Shown here in pieces: positions 28,084 through 38,000 of a DNA stretch of 64,000 nucleotides. The DNA is from Saccharomyces uvarum. Its lineage: Eukaryota; Ascomycota; Saccharomycetes; Saccharomycetales; Saccharomycetaceae. The notes under the pieces are model-generated. The model was not told where the DNA came from, did no database searches, and worked only from the letters and a program-made list of their open reading frames with translations. The position numbers were made by a program, and so were the translations under genes. The stretch spans positions 248,001 to 312,000 of the forward strand of contig OX365938.1 of assembly GCA_947243795.1 (NCBI GenBank), read 5' to 3'. Each line of letters starts with the position of its first letter. Position 1 is the first letter of the stretch.

Positions 28084-30057
28084 ATGCACTGGAATCTAAT
28101 TTCAAAAGAGCAGACTGCCTCTCCTGTGCCATTACCAACTATAGACAACACTGAACCCTGTCACATCGACGTCCTCCTGAGGACAATACCTGAAAAGGGG
28201 CTACCAAACGATGAATCAACCTTCAAAGCTAGCTCTTCTGATAATACCGTGTTGTTTCGTACAAGTAACGGGCCATCGCAAAACACAACTGGGGACACTC
28301 ACTCAACATTTCAGTTTGACAAGGTTTTCGATGCTAATGCCACCCAAAAAGACGTTCAAGATTTTCTTCTAGATCCAACAATAAACGACGTCCTACGCGG
28401 TTACAATAATACGATTTTAACATACGGACCAAGCTTTAGTGGGAAATCTTATTCTCTTATAGGATCACAGGACGGTGGGGGGATACTTCCCAACATTTGC
28501 AAAGCCTTATTCTCCACATTGGAAGACAGAGAAAAAACTAAGGGAAACAATTTTAGCGTCTGCGTTTTGGCGTTCGAAATATATATGGAAAAAACGTATG
28601 ACTTATTGGTACCTCTACCGGAAAGAAAACCATTAAAACTTCATCGTTCTTCAAGTACGATGGACTTGGAGATCAAAGATATTCGCCCGGCGCATGTTAA
28701 CTCGTTTGAGGATTTAAAAAGCTACATTCAATCAGTTCAAAATCCTGGCAATAGGATGGGATATAGTGGTAAAGCAGAAAGGTCAAGGTCACACGTAGTA
28801 TTTCAACTACACGTAGAACAGAGGAATAGAAGGCATGACATACTGAAAAATAGTTCTTTATATTTAATTGATTTACATGGAGCGGATAAATTCGATAAAA
28901 GAATTGAAAATACACTATCGCAAGATGCACTAAAAAAACTAAACCAATCCATCGAAGCCTTAAAAAACACCGTTCAGTCTTTGGAAACCAAAAGCCTGGA
29001 TGCAGTATATAGCGCGAAAGCATCACATAGCTCCACATACCGCGAATCTCAACTAACAGAAGTTTTGAAAGATTCTCTTGGTGGAAACAGGAAAACGAAA
29101 GTGATTCTGACTTGCTTTTTAAGTAATGTACCAACTACTCTATCAACGCTTAAATTTGGTGACAGTATTCGCCAAATTAATAACAGAGTTATGGATAATA
29201 CCAGCGGTTTGAATTTGAAAAAAAAAATGGACTTATTTGTTCAGGACATGAAAATTAAAGATGATAATTACATCTCCCAAATTAACATTTTAAAGGCCGA
29301 GGTTGACATATTGAAAGGTCACAACAGCGAATCCGACTCCAAAGAGGACATGGCAACGAAATTCGATGATAGCAAAAAAGAAAACACAAAACTAAAGCTA
29401 CAGTTAGACAGTATTGCACAGTTATTAGGTAAATTGACCAATGAAGAGCCTAATAATAACATCAATGACGAAGTTTCTGTAATTTTAATGAAAAGATGTG
29501 AGCAGATTGCTCAGCTAGAATTATCTTTCGACCGACAGGTAAATGCTAATTCAAAGTTGGAAAAAGAACTAGAATACAAAAAATCCAAAGAGGAAGCATT
29601 AGAGTCCATGAACGTCAAACTACTAGAACAAATTCAACTTCAAGAAAGGGAGATCCAAGAACTGCTAACCACTAATGCTATTTTAAAGGGTGAACTGGAA
29701 ACTCATACGAAACTAACTGAGACGTGCAATGAGAGAATAAAATCCTTGGAAGGCTCTGTAAAAGAGCTCGGCATTAATAAATCTGCAACCCCATCGCCCA
29801 GAAAAGGATCTGTAAGCTCATCATCGGGAAACACCATGTCGCATATTGAAGAAGGCTCTGAATTATCTAATAGTCCTTGGTCACTTAATGCTCCCTCAAA
29901 ACCTGTGGGATGGGGTGTAAGGAAAGTGTCGTCTAGTAGTATAGCAACCATGGGATCTCAGGAGTCGTTTACACCAAGACCGTTTAAGAAAGGATTAAAC
30001 CTTCATTCTATTAAAGTCACTCCAAATACTCCTAAAAGCCCTGATTCGGGAAACTGA
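28084..30057 (+). CDS. SMY1: Smy1, kinesin-related myosin V partner
   Basis: The product is a 657-residue kinesin-like protein. In S. cerevisiae it binds the class V myosin Myo2 and formin Bnr1 and tunes actin cables. The motor-like domain covers about 20-370 but is divergent. The P-loop is GPSFSGKS (115-122) rather than GQTGSGKT, and the switch II region reads DLHGAD instead of DLAGSE. The switch I-like RSRSH is kept. A coiled coil (about 380-560) and a Ser-rich tail follow. The frame extends five codons upstream through a GTG; ATG 28084 gives MHWNLISKEQ as in S. cerevisiae. Confidence 0.95.
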   Translation: MHWNLISKEQTASPVPLPTIDNTEPCHIDVLLRTIPEKGLPNDESTFKASSSDNTVLFRTSNGPSQNTTGDTHSTFQFDKVFDANATQKDVQDFLLDPTINDVLRGYNNTILTYGPSFSGKSYSLIGSQDGGGILPNICKALFSTLEDREKTKGNNFSVCVLAFEIYMEKTYDLLVPLPERKPLKLHRSSSTMDLEIKDIRPAHVNSFEDLKSYIQSVQNPGNRMGYSGKAERSRSHVVFQLHVEQRNRRHDILKNSSLYLIDLHGADKFDKRIENTLSQDALKKLNQSIEALKNTVQSLETKSLDAVYSAKASHSSTYRESQLTEVLKDSLGGNRKTKVILTCFLSNVPTTLSTLKFGDSIRQINNRVMDNTSGLNLKKKMDLFVQDMKIKDDNYISQINILKAEVDILKGHNSESDSKEDMATKFDDSKKENTKLKLQLDSIAQLLGKLTNEEPNNNINDEVSVILMKRCEQIAQLELSFDRQVNANSKLEKELEYKKSKEEALESMNVKLLEQIQLQEREIQELLTTNAILKGELETHTKLTETCNERIKSLEGSVKELGINKSATPSPRKGSVSSSSGNTMSHIEEGSELSNSPWSLNAPSKPVGWGVRKVSSSSIATMGSQESFTPRPFKKGLNLHSIKVTPNTPKSPDSGN

Positions 30058-30252
30058 TTAATTAATATTATGTAGAATATCCATATAATACAACTCCATA
30101 GTACCTTTGTAATTATAATCATGACAATCACGTTAACAATACATTCGCTATATTAGTGCGAAATGAAATTTCTTTATTTCTTCTTTTCTTTCGGCGGCTA
30201 TTCGTCCACAATGATTTTTAAAAATGAAGAAATTGGAAAAAAAATTTCTGCT

Positions 30253-30264
30253 CGATGAGATGAG
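30253..30264 (+). promoter_or_regulatory. PAC element upstream of DHR2
   Basis: CGATGAGATGAG is an excellent PAC match about 70 bp before the DHR2 ATG. An A8TTT block just before it (about 30236-30246) is RRPE-like. This fits DHR2's role in rRNA processing. Confidence 0.7.
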
Positions 30265-30332
30265 ATGTGGTTATAGATTAATATATGGGATTAGTCGAAA
30301 AGTCCTTCCCAAGGTTCCCGCAGATATCACTA

Positions 30333-32540
30333 ATGGCAGCTGCGAATAACAGCAATAGTGTCGGCTCGAAATATGCTTCCAAAAAACAAAACGGTAGAAG
30401 GAATGTACATCCATTCAATAGAGATACTCAAACTAAGAATACCAGTAAAATCATAAGATTCAATGACTCAAGCGAGGACGATCATGTTTCAAACAAACTT
30501 TTAAAAGATGACATTGTTACGTACAAATCCTTGAAGAGTAGGGCAAGTGACTTACTTCAGGTGAGAAAGACATTGCCAGTTTATCAACACAGGCGTGAGA
30601 TAATGCCCTATATCAATACTAATCCTGTTACAGTGCTTATTGGTGAAACGGGTTCTGGTAAATCGACACAAATTCCACAGTTCATTTTAGAGCAGATATA
30701 TGATAAGAAGAAACATGGATCCATTGCTGTAACTCAACCTCGTCGTGTGGCAGCCATTAATTTGGCTACCCGTGTTGCGCAAGAGCATGGGTGTAGATTG
30801 GGTGACCAAGTTGGTTATTCTGTTAGATTCGACAATACTACTACTGCAAGAACTAGACTCAAGTACCTAACCGATGGTATGCTGCTTAGAGAGCTAATGA
30901 TGAATAATAACCTCAAAGAATACAGTGTCATCATCATCGATGAAGCGCACGAAAGAACTGTGCTGACAGACTTAATATTGGGGTTCTTGAAATCTTTAAT
31001 ACAAGGACCAAGGCCAGATTTGAAAATCGTCGTTATGTCTGCTACACTACAAGCCGAAAAATTCAGTGAGTTTTTCAATAATGCACCAATTTTGTTTGTA
31101 GAAGGTAGAAAATTTGATGTAACACAATACTACTTGAAGGCACCAACAGACGATATAGTAGATGCTGTGATTAGATGTTGCATACAAATAAACCAAGGTG
31201 AACAACTAGGGGATGTCTTATGTTTTTTACCAGGCCAAGAAGAGATTGATAAAGCGGTGACTATAATGGAGAAAATTGCCAAATACGTTTCAGATGAAAC
31301 ATCGGTACCTCTATTAATCCCTTATCCCTTATATGCTGCATTACCACCTGTGCAACAAGCTTTAGTTTTCGCGCCGGTGAAGGGATTCAAGAGGAAGGTC
31401 ATTTTCAGTACAAATATTGCGGAAACATCCGTTACCATATCTGGCGTTAAATTTGTCGTTGATTCAGGTCTTCGGAAAGTTAAAGTTTGGAGACATCAGT
31501 TGGGGTTGGCCACTTTACTTACTGTGCCCATCTCTCAAGCAAGTGCTATGCAAAGAAGTGGTCGTGCCGGTAGAGAAAGTGAGGGTAAAAGTTTCAGGCT
31601 TTATTGTGAACCGGATTATTTGAAGTTGCCCAAGCAGAGTGAACCTGAAATAGCAAGAAGTGACGTCACATCACCTGTGCTAATGCTGAAAAGATATGGT
31701 ATCAATGACATAGTGAATTGGACCTGGTTTGAAAATCCAGGCAAGGAGGCCATAATCATGGGTCTTCAAGAGCTTTATGAATTAGGTGCCCTCGACACTC
31801 GCGGAAACATAACAAAACGAGGTGAACAGATGGCTCTGTTGCCGTTGCAACCGCATTTGAGTAGCGTTTTAATCAAAGCCAGCGAAGTTGGCTGCTTAAG
31901 TCAGGTCATTGATATTATTTCCTGCCTCAGTGTGGAAAACTTATTGCTGAATCCATCTCCAGAGGAAAGGGATGAGGTGAATGAGCGCCGTTTGTCCTTA
32001 TGTAATGCCGGTAAAAAGTACGGTGACCTAATCATGCTAAAGGAGCTTTTTGATATTTATTTCTACGAATTAGGGAAAAGTCAGGATGCAAACTCCGAAA
32101 GAAATGATTGGTGTAAAGGGTTATGCATTTCATTACGTGGATTCAAAAATGTAGTCCGTGTCAGAGAGCAGTTAAGAGTTTATTGTAAGCGTCTGTTTTC
32201 TTCGATCAATGAGGAAAACGAAGAGGCCAGAAAGATCGGTGAAGATGGTGACGAAATTTCCAGGATTCTGAAATGTTTTTTGACTGGATTTATCAAGAAC
32301 ACCGCCATCGGAATGCCGGATAGATCGTATAGAACTGTTTCCACTGGGGAACCAATAAGTGTTCATCCGTCATCTATGCTATTCCTGAACAAGAGTTGTC
32401 CCGGTATAATGTATACGGAGTATGTCTTCACCACCAAAGGGTATGCCAGAAATGTTAGTAGAATTGAACTTTCATGGCTACAAGAAGTTGTGACTAATGG
32501 AACTGCCGTAGCAAAGCAGAAAATTTCTAGTTCAAAGTAA
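30333..32540 (+). CDS. DHR2: Dhr2, DEAH-box RNA helicase of 18S rRNA maturation
   Basis: The product is a 735-residue nucleolar helicase of the small-subunit processome. Walker A GETGSGKST lies at 104-112 and the DEAH box at 203-206, with SAT (VVMSATLQ) and QRSGRAGRE motif VI following. The C-terminal HA2 and OB-fold regions end in a conserved SWLQEV block. An in-frame ATG at 30285 would add 16 residues. I prefer 30333 because the product then begins MAAANNSNS with the S. cerevisiae length, and the PAC element is very close to the upstream ATG. Confidence 0.96.
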   Translation: MAAANNSNSVGSKYASKKQNGRRNVHPFNRDTQTKNTSKIIRFNDSSEDDHVSNKLLKDDIVTYKSLKSRASDLLQVRKTLPVYQHRREIMPYINTNPVTVLIGETGSGKSTQIPQFILEQIYDKKKHGSIAVTQPRRVAAINLATRVAQEHGCRLGDQVGYSVRFDNTTTARTRLKYLTDGMLLRELMMNNNLKEYSVIIIDEAHERTVLTDLILGFLKSLIQGPRPDLKIVVMSATLQAEKFSEFFNNAPILFVEGRKFDVTQYYLKAPTDDIVDAVIRCCIQINQGEQLGDVLCFLPGQEEIDKAVTIMEKIAKYVSDETSVPLLIPYPLYAALPPVQQALVFAPVKGFKRKVIFSTNIAETSVTISGVKFVVDSGLRKVKVWRHQLGLATLLTVPISQASAMQRSGRAGRESEGKSFRLYCEPDYLKLPKQSEPEIARSDVTSPVLMLKRYGINDIVNWTWFENPGKEAIIMGLQELYELGALDTRGNITKRGEQMALLPLQPHLSSVLIKASEVGCLSQVIDIISCLSVENLLLNPSPEERDEVNERRLSLCNAGKKYGDLIMLKELFDIYFYELGKSQDANSERNDWCKGLCISLRGFKNVVRVREQLRVYCKRLFSSINEENEEARKIGEDGDEISRILKCFLTGFIKNTAIGMPDRSYRTVSTGEPISVHPSSMLFLNKSCPGIMYTEYVFTTKGYARNVSRIELSWLQEVVTNGTAVAKQKISSSK

Positions 32541-32933
32541 ACGGTCTCCTGATCCTCAGCATGTTTTGTAGGTAAAAGTATCTTGTATAATTTATAGAAC
32601 GTTGTGAAATTGTTGTAGCAACTAGAACTTACATTCAGACATTCATTTATCGCAGTGCGCATATATTATATATACATATATTTATGTTGGTCACTTCCTT
32701 ATATGCACGACTGTTTTTCTTCTTCAAATTATCTCGGGAAGGGCGAAATTACAACTTTGCCGTTGATGTTCAGGAAAGAAAACAGAAGACCAAGAAAAAA
32801 AAGAACATAGAAGAACAAATCACATCTCTTTGGAAAAGCATTTCACTCAAATTTGGGCTATTTTGTCTACTTAAAAGGTCAAAAACAAAACAGTGGCAAT
32901 TTATTTCACAAGATTTGAAGTAGTTGAGAAACG
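32541..32933. other. Intergenic DHR2-PSG1
   Basis: This holds the DHR2 3' end, with a TA-rich block near 32660-32685, and the PSG1 promoter. No other feature is recognised. Confidence 0.5.
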
Positions 32934-34112
32934 ATGAGGTTTCAAGATAATGCTTCCATCCTTTTTTTCTTGGCTTCGTTTTGCCAGTATGTTCATGGTG
33001 CAAAACCAGTTATTCGTCCAAAGGAGAAAATGACTACTTCCGAAGAAGTTAAACCTTGGCTCCGTACAATTTATGGATCCCAAAATGAAATAGTCACTCC
33101 GACGGTTATTGCTGGCGTTACTTTCTCTGCTAAGCCAGATCCAACTTCGGATGCATTAAAACCTTGGGTATCTTTGAAGAAAGATGGTACTCCACAGACC
33201 ATTAAACCGGAAATTAAGAAGGGCCGTACCCAAAGAAAAAGTCCTGATTACTCAACGTATTTCAAGACCGCCACTATGCGTACATATTCGTACGAGGAGT
33301 TGAAAGCTGCCAATATGGACCCCGATGACGTCCACGAAGAAGAAGATTTTATAGATGAAGATGACACTTATGTTTCTTTGAATCCTATTATCAGATGTAC
33401 TCCCAACCGGTACTTTAATAAAGGTCCAGCAAGGGATATCCCCAGTGAACCATTCTGTACACCTCGTGAAAATTCCAACTGGAAAGTTGGCAAGACTTAT
33501 TTCGTTACTTGGTTTACAAGGTTTTTTGAAGACGAGCATTCTGGTGAAGTCGCTGAAAAAGTTCGTGTCCATCTGTCTTATGTTAAAGAAAAATCAAAAG
33601 AAATGGGAAATCACAAGAGAGACCTTCCTGCAACATTTTTCACATCTGAATGGATTGACAATGTCGATGGCTTACTGCCAATTGAAATCAAAGAAGAATG
33701 GTTGCAGAATAAATACGAGCGTAGGATAGTTGTCTCTGTTCAACCAGTCAGCATACCAGAGGAAGAGTTTAATCCACTACAAAACGGTGTGTTACTGTAT
33801 ATCAGCATGGGTTCCAAGGTATATAAACCTACGAAGGAGCAATTGGCTTTGCAAGATGCAGGTATATCAGACGACAAATGGTACTATGTTGCATTATCTA
33901 TACCTACTGTCGTAGTAATATTTTTTGTCCTCATGTACTTTTTCTTACACGCAAACGGAAAGAACAGAGATTTCACTGATGTCACAAGAAAGGCCCTGAA
34001 TAAGAAACGCCGTGTATTAGGTAAATTCTCAGAAATGAAGAAATTCAAAACCATGAGAAATCACAAGTACACTGAACTGCCATCTTATAAAAAAACCGGT
34101 AAACAAAATTAA
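32934..34112 (+). CDS. PSG1: Psg1, Golgi factor stabilising Pma1
   Basis: The product is a 392-residue type I membrane protein (YKL077W orthologue) that supports maturation of the plasma-membrane proton ATPase Pma1. A signal peptide covers about 1-22, followed by a lumenal domain with paired cysteines (IIRCTPNRYF and EPFCTPRENS). A dibasic HKRD site near residue 228 is a possible Kex2 cut. One transmembrane helix lies at about 322-346 (VALSIPTVVVIFFVLMYFFL). The basic cytosolic tail is highly conserved. Length equals S. cerevisiae. Confidence 0.94.
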   Translation: MRFQDNASILFFLASFCQYVHGAKPVIRPKEKMTTSEEVKPWLRTIYGSQNEIVTPTVIAGVTFSAKPDPTSDALKPWVSLKKDGTPQTIKPEIKKGRTQRKSPDYSTYFKTATMRTYSYEELKAANMDPDDVHEEEDFIDEDDTYVSLNPIIRCTPNRYFNKGPARDIPSEPFCTPRENSNWKVGKTYFVTWFTRFFEDEHSGEVAEKVRVHLSYVKEKSKEMGNHKRDLPATFFTSEWIDNVDGLLPIEIKEEWLQNKYERRIVVSVQPVSIPEEEFNPLQNGVLLYISMGSKVYKPTKEQLALQDAGISDDKWYYVALSIPTVVVIFFVLMYFFLHANGKNRDFTDVTRKALNKKRRVLGKFSEMKKFKTMRNHKYTELPSYKKTGKQN

Positions 34113-34506
34113 TTGGTTTTACCATATACGTTTCCTTTTTTTTTTTTTTTCAGATAACCAACCGAATTGATTTCTTCTTCTTCCGAATTAGTACAAGGCA
34201 GCTTTCCTGTAAAGCTTGTTTTTCGTTGTTTAGTTTATCGTAATTCAATTTTGTATAGCCGTTCGAGTATAAATTATTTTCTTTTTTTCTTTGAATATGT
34301 AAATAGAAGTTAACATATATTGAACAATATTCATATATGCATATATCTATACAAGGATCTTAGTATCTAATACATATTAACATGCATAACAAAAGCATAT
34401 TTATTAATATTGAACTATTATAATGATATTGATATAATTAAGATGATTGAAGATTACCCATTAGGACTTGAAAAAAACTTTTTCGTCATTTTGTCAGCGT
34501 CTTTTT
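34113..34506. terminator. Convergent 3' region PSG1/YKL075C
   Basis: A very A/T-rich stretch with a T15-like run just after the PSG1 stop (34136-34150) and repeated TATATA elements suited to polyadenylation on both strands. No gene is seen. Confidence 0.5.
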
Positions 34507-35859
34507 TTATATCCACTTTTGTCTTGCAGCGACTTCGCATATTTTCTCCAAAGTAATCACTCTCGGATCAGGCTTAAAATGACGTTCAGTCACTGTATCT
34601 CCTCTCTCTGCGTTTTTGGCGAGTAAGTGGTCTTCTTCATTCTCACTGTTATCGGCATTGTCCTCGTCTTCGTCGTCATCTCCGCCGACGTCTTCGATGT
34701 AATAAAAGAAAGGTTCCAACACCAACATAATTTTCCAGAAGTTGTTCGTGCCACAGTTAGCAAATAAGACATCAACAAGTGCGGGAAGATACTCTAATTC
34801 AATATACTCCTCTGCGCAACAGACAAATTCGTCTAGTTCGTAGTCTTGCTCGTCAGCAGATAATGTTGAATACATTTCCGATAGCAAAGTTAACTCTTTA
34901 CTGATAGTTTTAGGAATATCTTCTCGAGCTTGCCATAGCAGTTTCTGGGCTCTTTCGAGTCTTTCTTGACTAACAGCATCATCCTTGCTGTCTTTTTCGC
35001 TTTTTTCACATTTAGTATTATCAGATTCTTGTAAAGAAGGTAAAAAACCGTTTTTTTCGCTTTTAACCATAAGTTCATTGTACTCGTTGTATAATGAAAT
35101 GATTTTCATCATCGGTTTGTATAGTTGTTGACAGACCTTCATCTCTGAATAAGGTACAATGACCTTTTCCAAATAATGATTGATTAATCCTTCCATGAAA
35201 TTCGCCCAAATAGAAGAAAAGACATAATCTTCGTCATACGTCGACTCTGTGAAATCTTGATTAATGTTGTGCTGTATGATCTGCTCTGTCAAAGTAGGGA
35301 AAATATTTTTATGGGCCTTGGCCATTTCATCTTTTAATGTTGATAATTTTGCGCTATCTTCATCGTTAATGGAATCGTCCAAGCCATTCTCTGATGAAAA
35401 TAACTCTGAGTTTTTATCGCCATCTGTCTTATCGAGCCAGTATTCTGGACCACCTTTTTCGGATAAGGTTACCAACAGGAGGAAAAGTTTTACTTTAACC
35501 CAGGGACTCAGCGAATCCACGTAGTCATCGGTGATTTTACTTACATCAATATTTATTTTCCTGTGGATGCATTTAATAAATTTTTCGATGTAATGTGATT
35601 TCTTCAGTCCATATTTTTCATTAAGATATCCAACAGAAGTGATCACGTCGTAATTGGTATTTTCCAAATTCGTATGCTTCAAAAAGTTAAACGTCAATTT
35701 CCGTCTATTTCCATAATGCCTCTCTCTTTTCTCTTCGCCTTTCTTCTTTCTTCTAATCTTCTTCTCTCTTGAAGCGCTCATATTAGCACATCTTTTGCAG
35801 GCACAATCCTTCAACGATGGCTTGTTGGCTGTTTGCTTAGGCAATAAATCCTTGGCCAT
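34507..35859 (-). CDS. YKL075C: Conserved protein of unknown function (YKL075C orthologue)
   Basis: The product is a 450-residue protein with no assigned activity; the S. cerevisiae gene has been linked to drug-resistance phenotypes only. The N-terminus has a small Cys cluster (CACKRCAN, about 19-26) next to a very basic stretch (REKKIRRKKKGEEKRERH) that looks like a nuclear localisation signal. The middle is helical, and the C-terminal third has an acidic Asp/Glu run (GGDDDEDEDNADNSENEEDH). The frame continues 27 codons upstream only through a TTG; ATG 35859 gives the S. cerevisiae length. Confidence 0.93.
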   Translation of the reverse strand: MAKDLLPKQTANKPSLKDCACKRCANMSASREKKIRRKKKGEEKRERHYGNRRKLTFNFLKHTNLENTNYDVITSVGYLNEKYGLKKSHYIEKFIKCIHRKINIDVSKITDDYVDSLSPWVKVKLFLLLVTLSEKGGPEYWLDKTDGDKNSELFSSENGLDDSINDEDSAKLSTLKDEMAKAHKNIFPTLTEQIIQHNINQDFTESTYDEDYVFSSIWANFMEGLINHYLEKVIVPYSEMKVCQQLYKPMMKIISLYNEYNELMVKSEKNGFLPSLQESDNTKCEKSEKDSKDDAVSQERLERAQKLLWQAREDIPKTISKELTLLSEMYSTLSADEQDYELDEFVCCAEEYIELEYLPALVDVLFANCGTNNFWKIMLVLEPFFYYIEDVGGDDDEDEDNADNSENEEDHLLAKNAERGDTVTERHFKPDPRVITLEKICEVAARQKWI

Positions 35860-36169
35860 CTTTTTGGCCTTCTGTGATCGTATTTGATTTGTAACCCTAA
35901 TTGTCCTTTTTAAAAAAAGCAAAAGGAACGGGTAGAGCAAACAATCTCGATGATAGCTTTCCTACACTCATAGAACTGAATGAAGAGTTTATGAAATTTG
36001 CTTAATTTTTCCAAACGTAAAGTTGGTAGTCGATGTGCCAGCTTTCGGTACGTTTCGAAAAAGCAATTGCTAAAAAAAGTCACCGAAAACGAGGATTCTT
36101 CTTTCCGTTTAGAACTAGATGTATATAATGTGTACTAAACCAATTTAGCCCTACATAACTTAGATGATT
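35860..36169. other. Intergenic MUD2-YKL075C
   Basis: This is the YKL075C promoter and the MUD2 3' end. It is A/T-rich with no special element seen. Confidence 0.45.
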
Positions 36170-37753
36170 TCATGGCAATTGGATCGCCTCAACCATATCA
36201 AAATCACTCTCGTCTATATACGTGCACAGAACAGTACGATCGTTGAATTGTGTGCCCGGGAATTCTTCCATGGCGTTTTTTGCGGCTTCCAATGTTTTGA
36301 ACTTAATATAAATATTACCAGCACCTGCGGCCAGGTTTTCAAAATTGAGTCTATAATCTACACCAGGTTGACATATCTTAATCACGTCTATTTCCTTTAT
36401 AGTATACTTTAAAGTTTCTTTAACCTCTGTGATGAATGCCTCATCCTTCAAATCCAATGGATCCAAACAGTTCAAAAGCATTAAAACCCTTGATTCTGGA
36501 TGCACAGATTGGGTAACAAGATTTGGCAAGCTTTGAAACGTAATCCATGATGTAACTTGCGACGTCTTACCATCGTTCGGCTTGAACCACTTGTATGGCT
36601 TTAATTTATCTAAAATATCTGGAGTGACTACTTCAAACAATAATAGGACGCATTTGGTAAATTCGGCACCTTTGTCAGCATTATTTGCACCGGAAGAATA
36701 GTTGTAAAAAAGCGGTTTGGAAGTACTGTTTGCTACATTAAATGACGCAAGTAACTCTTTCATTTTGTCATCGTTACCTTCCTTTACATTTTCCAAATTC
36801 TCTAGAGCAATTACCGTACCTCTGCAAAATCCAACCAAATGATCCAGTTGTTGAACGTATTCGTTTGGCCTCCTCCAATCTAACTCTACGTCACCAAGTT
36901 TTGCTTTAAAAAATGACCGGCAAGCCAAAACCATAGTACTACATATCTGGGAGCTAAACTCGACAATGACATAGCTGGGGCTTCCTTCACCAATAGAAAA
37001 GTCTGTAACTTCAAAATCCTTCAAATTCTTCTCAGTTTCCTTCAAGCCTGCAACATAATTTTCCAGCAAAGCTTTCAAGTCCGCTACAATGCAGGGATTG
37101 CTACTATGAGATAAACCCGAAATAATGAGTCTTGAATTTGCCCTAGAGGAAGCCATGTTATAGTAAGCCGGAGAATCAAACGCTGAACCGGGGTAAATGA
37201 CATTTTGAGCATTATAGTTCATATCGTGTCTATTGGTTTGTACATGTCTTTTTTCATGGTCATCGTTGAACTTACGACTGTCATTTTTCCTTTGGTTCCC
37301 AAAACGACCGTAGTTTTCATTTCCGTTCCTGTCTCTTCTATCTAATCTTTCACTTCTTCCTCTTCTTTCATCCCTTTGTCTACCAAAGGAATTGTCGTGC
37401 CATTGTGGCCCAGTGCCATGTGTGTTATATCTGTTTTCTCTACTGTATGATCTCCCTGATGCATCTCGTTGACCTTGGCGATGAGGACCAGCCCTTGTTT
37501 GGTCATAAGTTGATCGATTCGTGTTCACAATAGGTGAAGACGGTGGTTCGTTATTGCGGGAATATCGAACATCTCTACTTTTTGGCGCCGTCGGAAGCTT
37601 ACCATCGCTTCTTTGTCTCTTGGAATGTGCCTCTATAAAGCCGTTGTTTGGGTTGGATCTTTTATTCTCAACTCCCACAGAATCCTTGTCAGATCTTCCT
37701 ATAGACTCCATGATTTTGGATCTCAAATCCTCCAGCCTTTTTTCGTCTGTCAT
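36170..37753 (-). CDS. MUD2: Mud2, yeast U2AF65-like splicing factor
   Basis: The product is a 527-residue nuclear protein that binds the branch-point binding protein Msl5 and helps form the commitment complex. The N-terminal third is rich in Arg, Asn, Ser and Gly (RS/RG-like: RDERRGRSERLDRRDRNGN). The C-terminal part carries RRM-like folds. The last (about 430-520; VLMLLNCLDPLDLKDE through YIKFKTLEAAKNAMEE) is the UHM-type domain typical of U2AF65. A GTG one codon upstream is ignored; ATG 37753 gives MTDEKRLEDLR. Confidence 0.95.
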   Translation of the reverse strand: MTDEKRLEDLRSKIMESIGRSDKDSVGVENKRSNPNNGFIEAHSKRQRSDGKLPTAPKSRDVRYSRNNEPPSSPIVNTNRSTYDQTRAGPHRQGQRDASGRSYSRENRYNTHGTGPQWHDNSFGRQRDERRGRSERLDRRDRNGNENYGRFGNQRKNDSRKFNDDHEKRHVQTNRHDMNYNAQNVIYPGSAFDSPAYYNMASSRANSRLIISGLSHSSNPCIVADLKALLENYVAGLKETEKNLKDFEVTDFSIGEGSPSYVIVEFSSQICSTMVLACRSFFKAKLGDVELDWRRPNEYVQQLDHLVGFCRGTVIALENLENVKEGNDDKMKELLASFNVANSTSKPLFYNYSSGANNADKGAEFTKCVLLLFEVVTPDILDKLKPYKWFKPNDGKTSQVTSWITFQSLPNLVTQSVHPESRVLMLLNCLDPLDLKDEAFITEVKETLKYTIKEIDVIKICQPGVDYRLNFENLAAGAGNIYIKFKTLEAAKNAMEEFPGTQFNDRTVLCTYIDESDFDMVEAIQLP

Positions 37754-37899
37754 CACGCCGTGCTTATTATTTACTTTTAATGGCTTCTTCCCTTATACTT
37801 CTTCTCTACTGTTTTGAGCATGAACATAAATGCTTAATTTTCCTCATCTTGAATTTTTTCCAGAACTTGCAAATTAGGCGCGACAGCAGAATACTACCG

Positions 37900-37911
37900 A
37901 ACACGCTGTTA
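37900..37911 (-). promoter_or_regulatory. Unfolded-protein-response element upstream of LHS1
   Basis: On the minus strand this reads ACAGCGTGTTC, containing CAGCGTG, the Hac1-bound UPRE core known from KAR2. It lies about 95 bp before the LHS1 ATG. LHS1 is an established UPR target, so the position and context agree. Confidence 0.7.
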
Positions 37912-38000
37912 TAATTTAACATAGTTCAGAGGACGTCTTTCATTTAACTGTTTCCAATGGTACAGTGAGAGCAGTGTAGATAGTTACGCATATCCTCACC

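Noticed and set aside
30285-30332. Upstream in-frame ATG of DHR2 as the true start
   Set aside because: The added 16 residues are not family-like, and the PAC element is only about 20 bp before this ATG, leaving little room for a transcript start.
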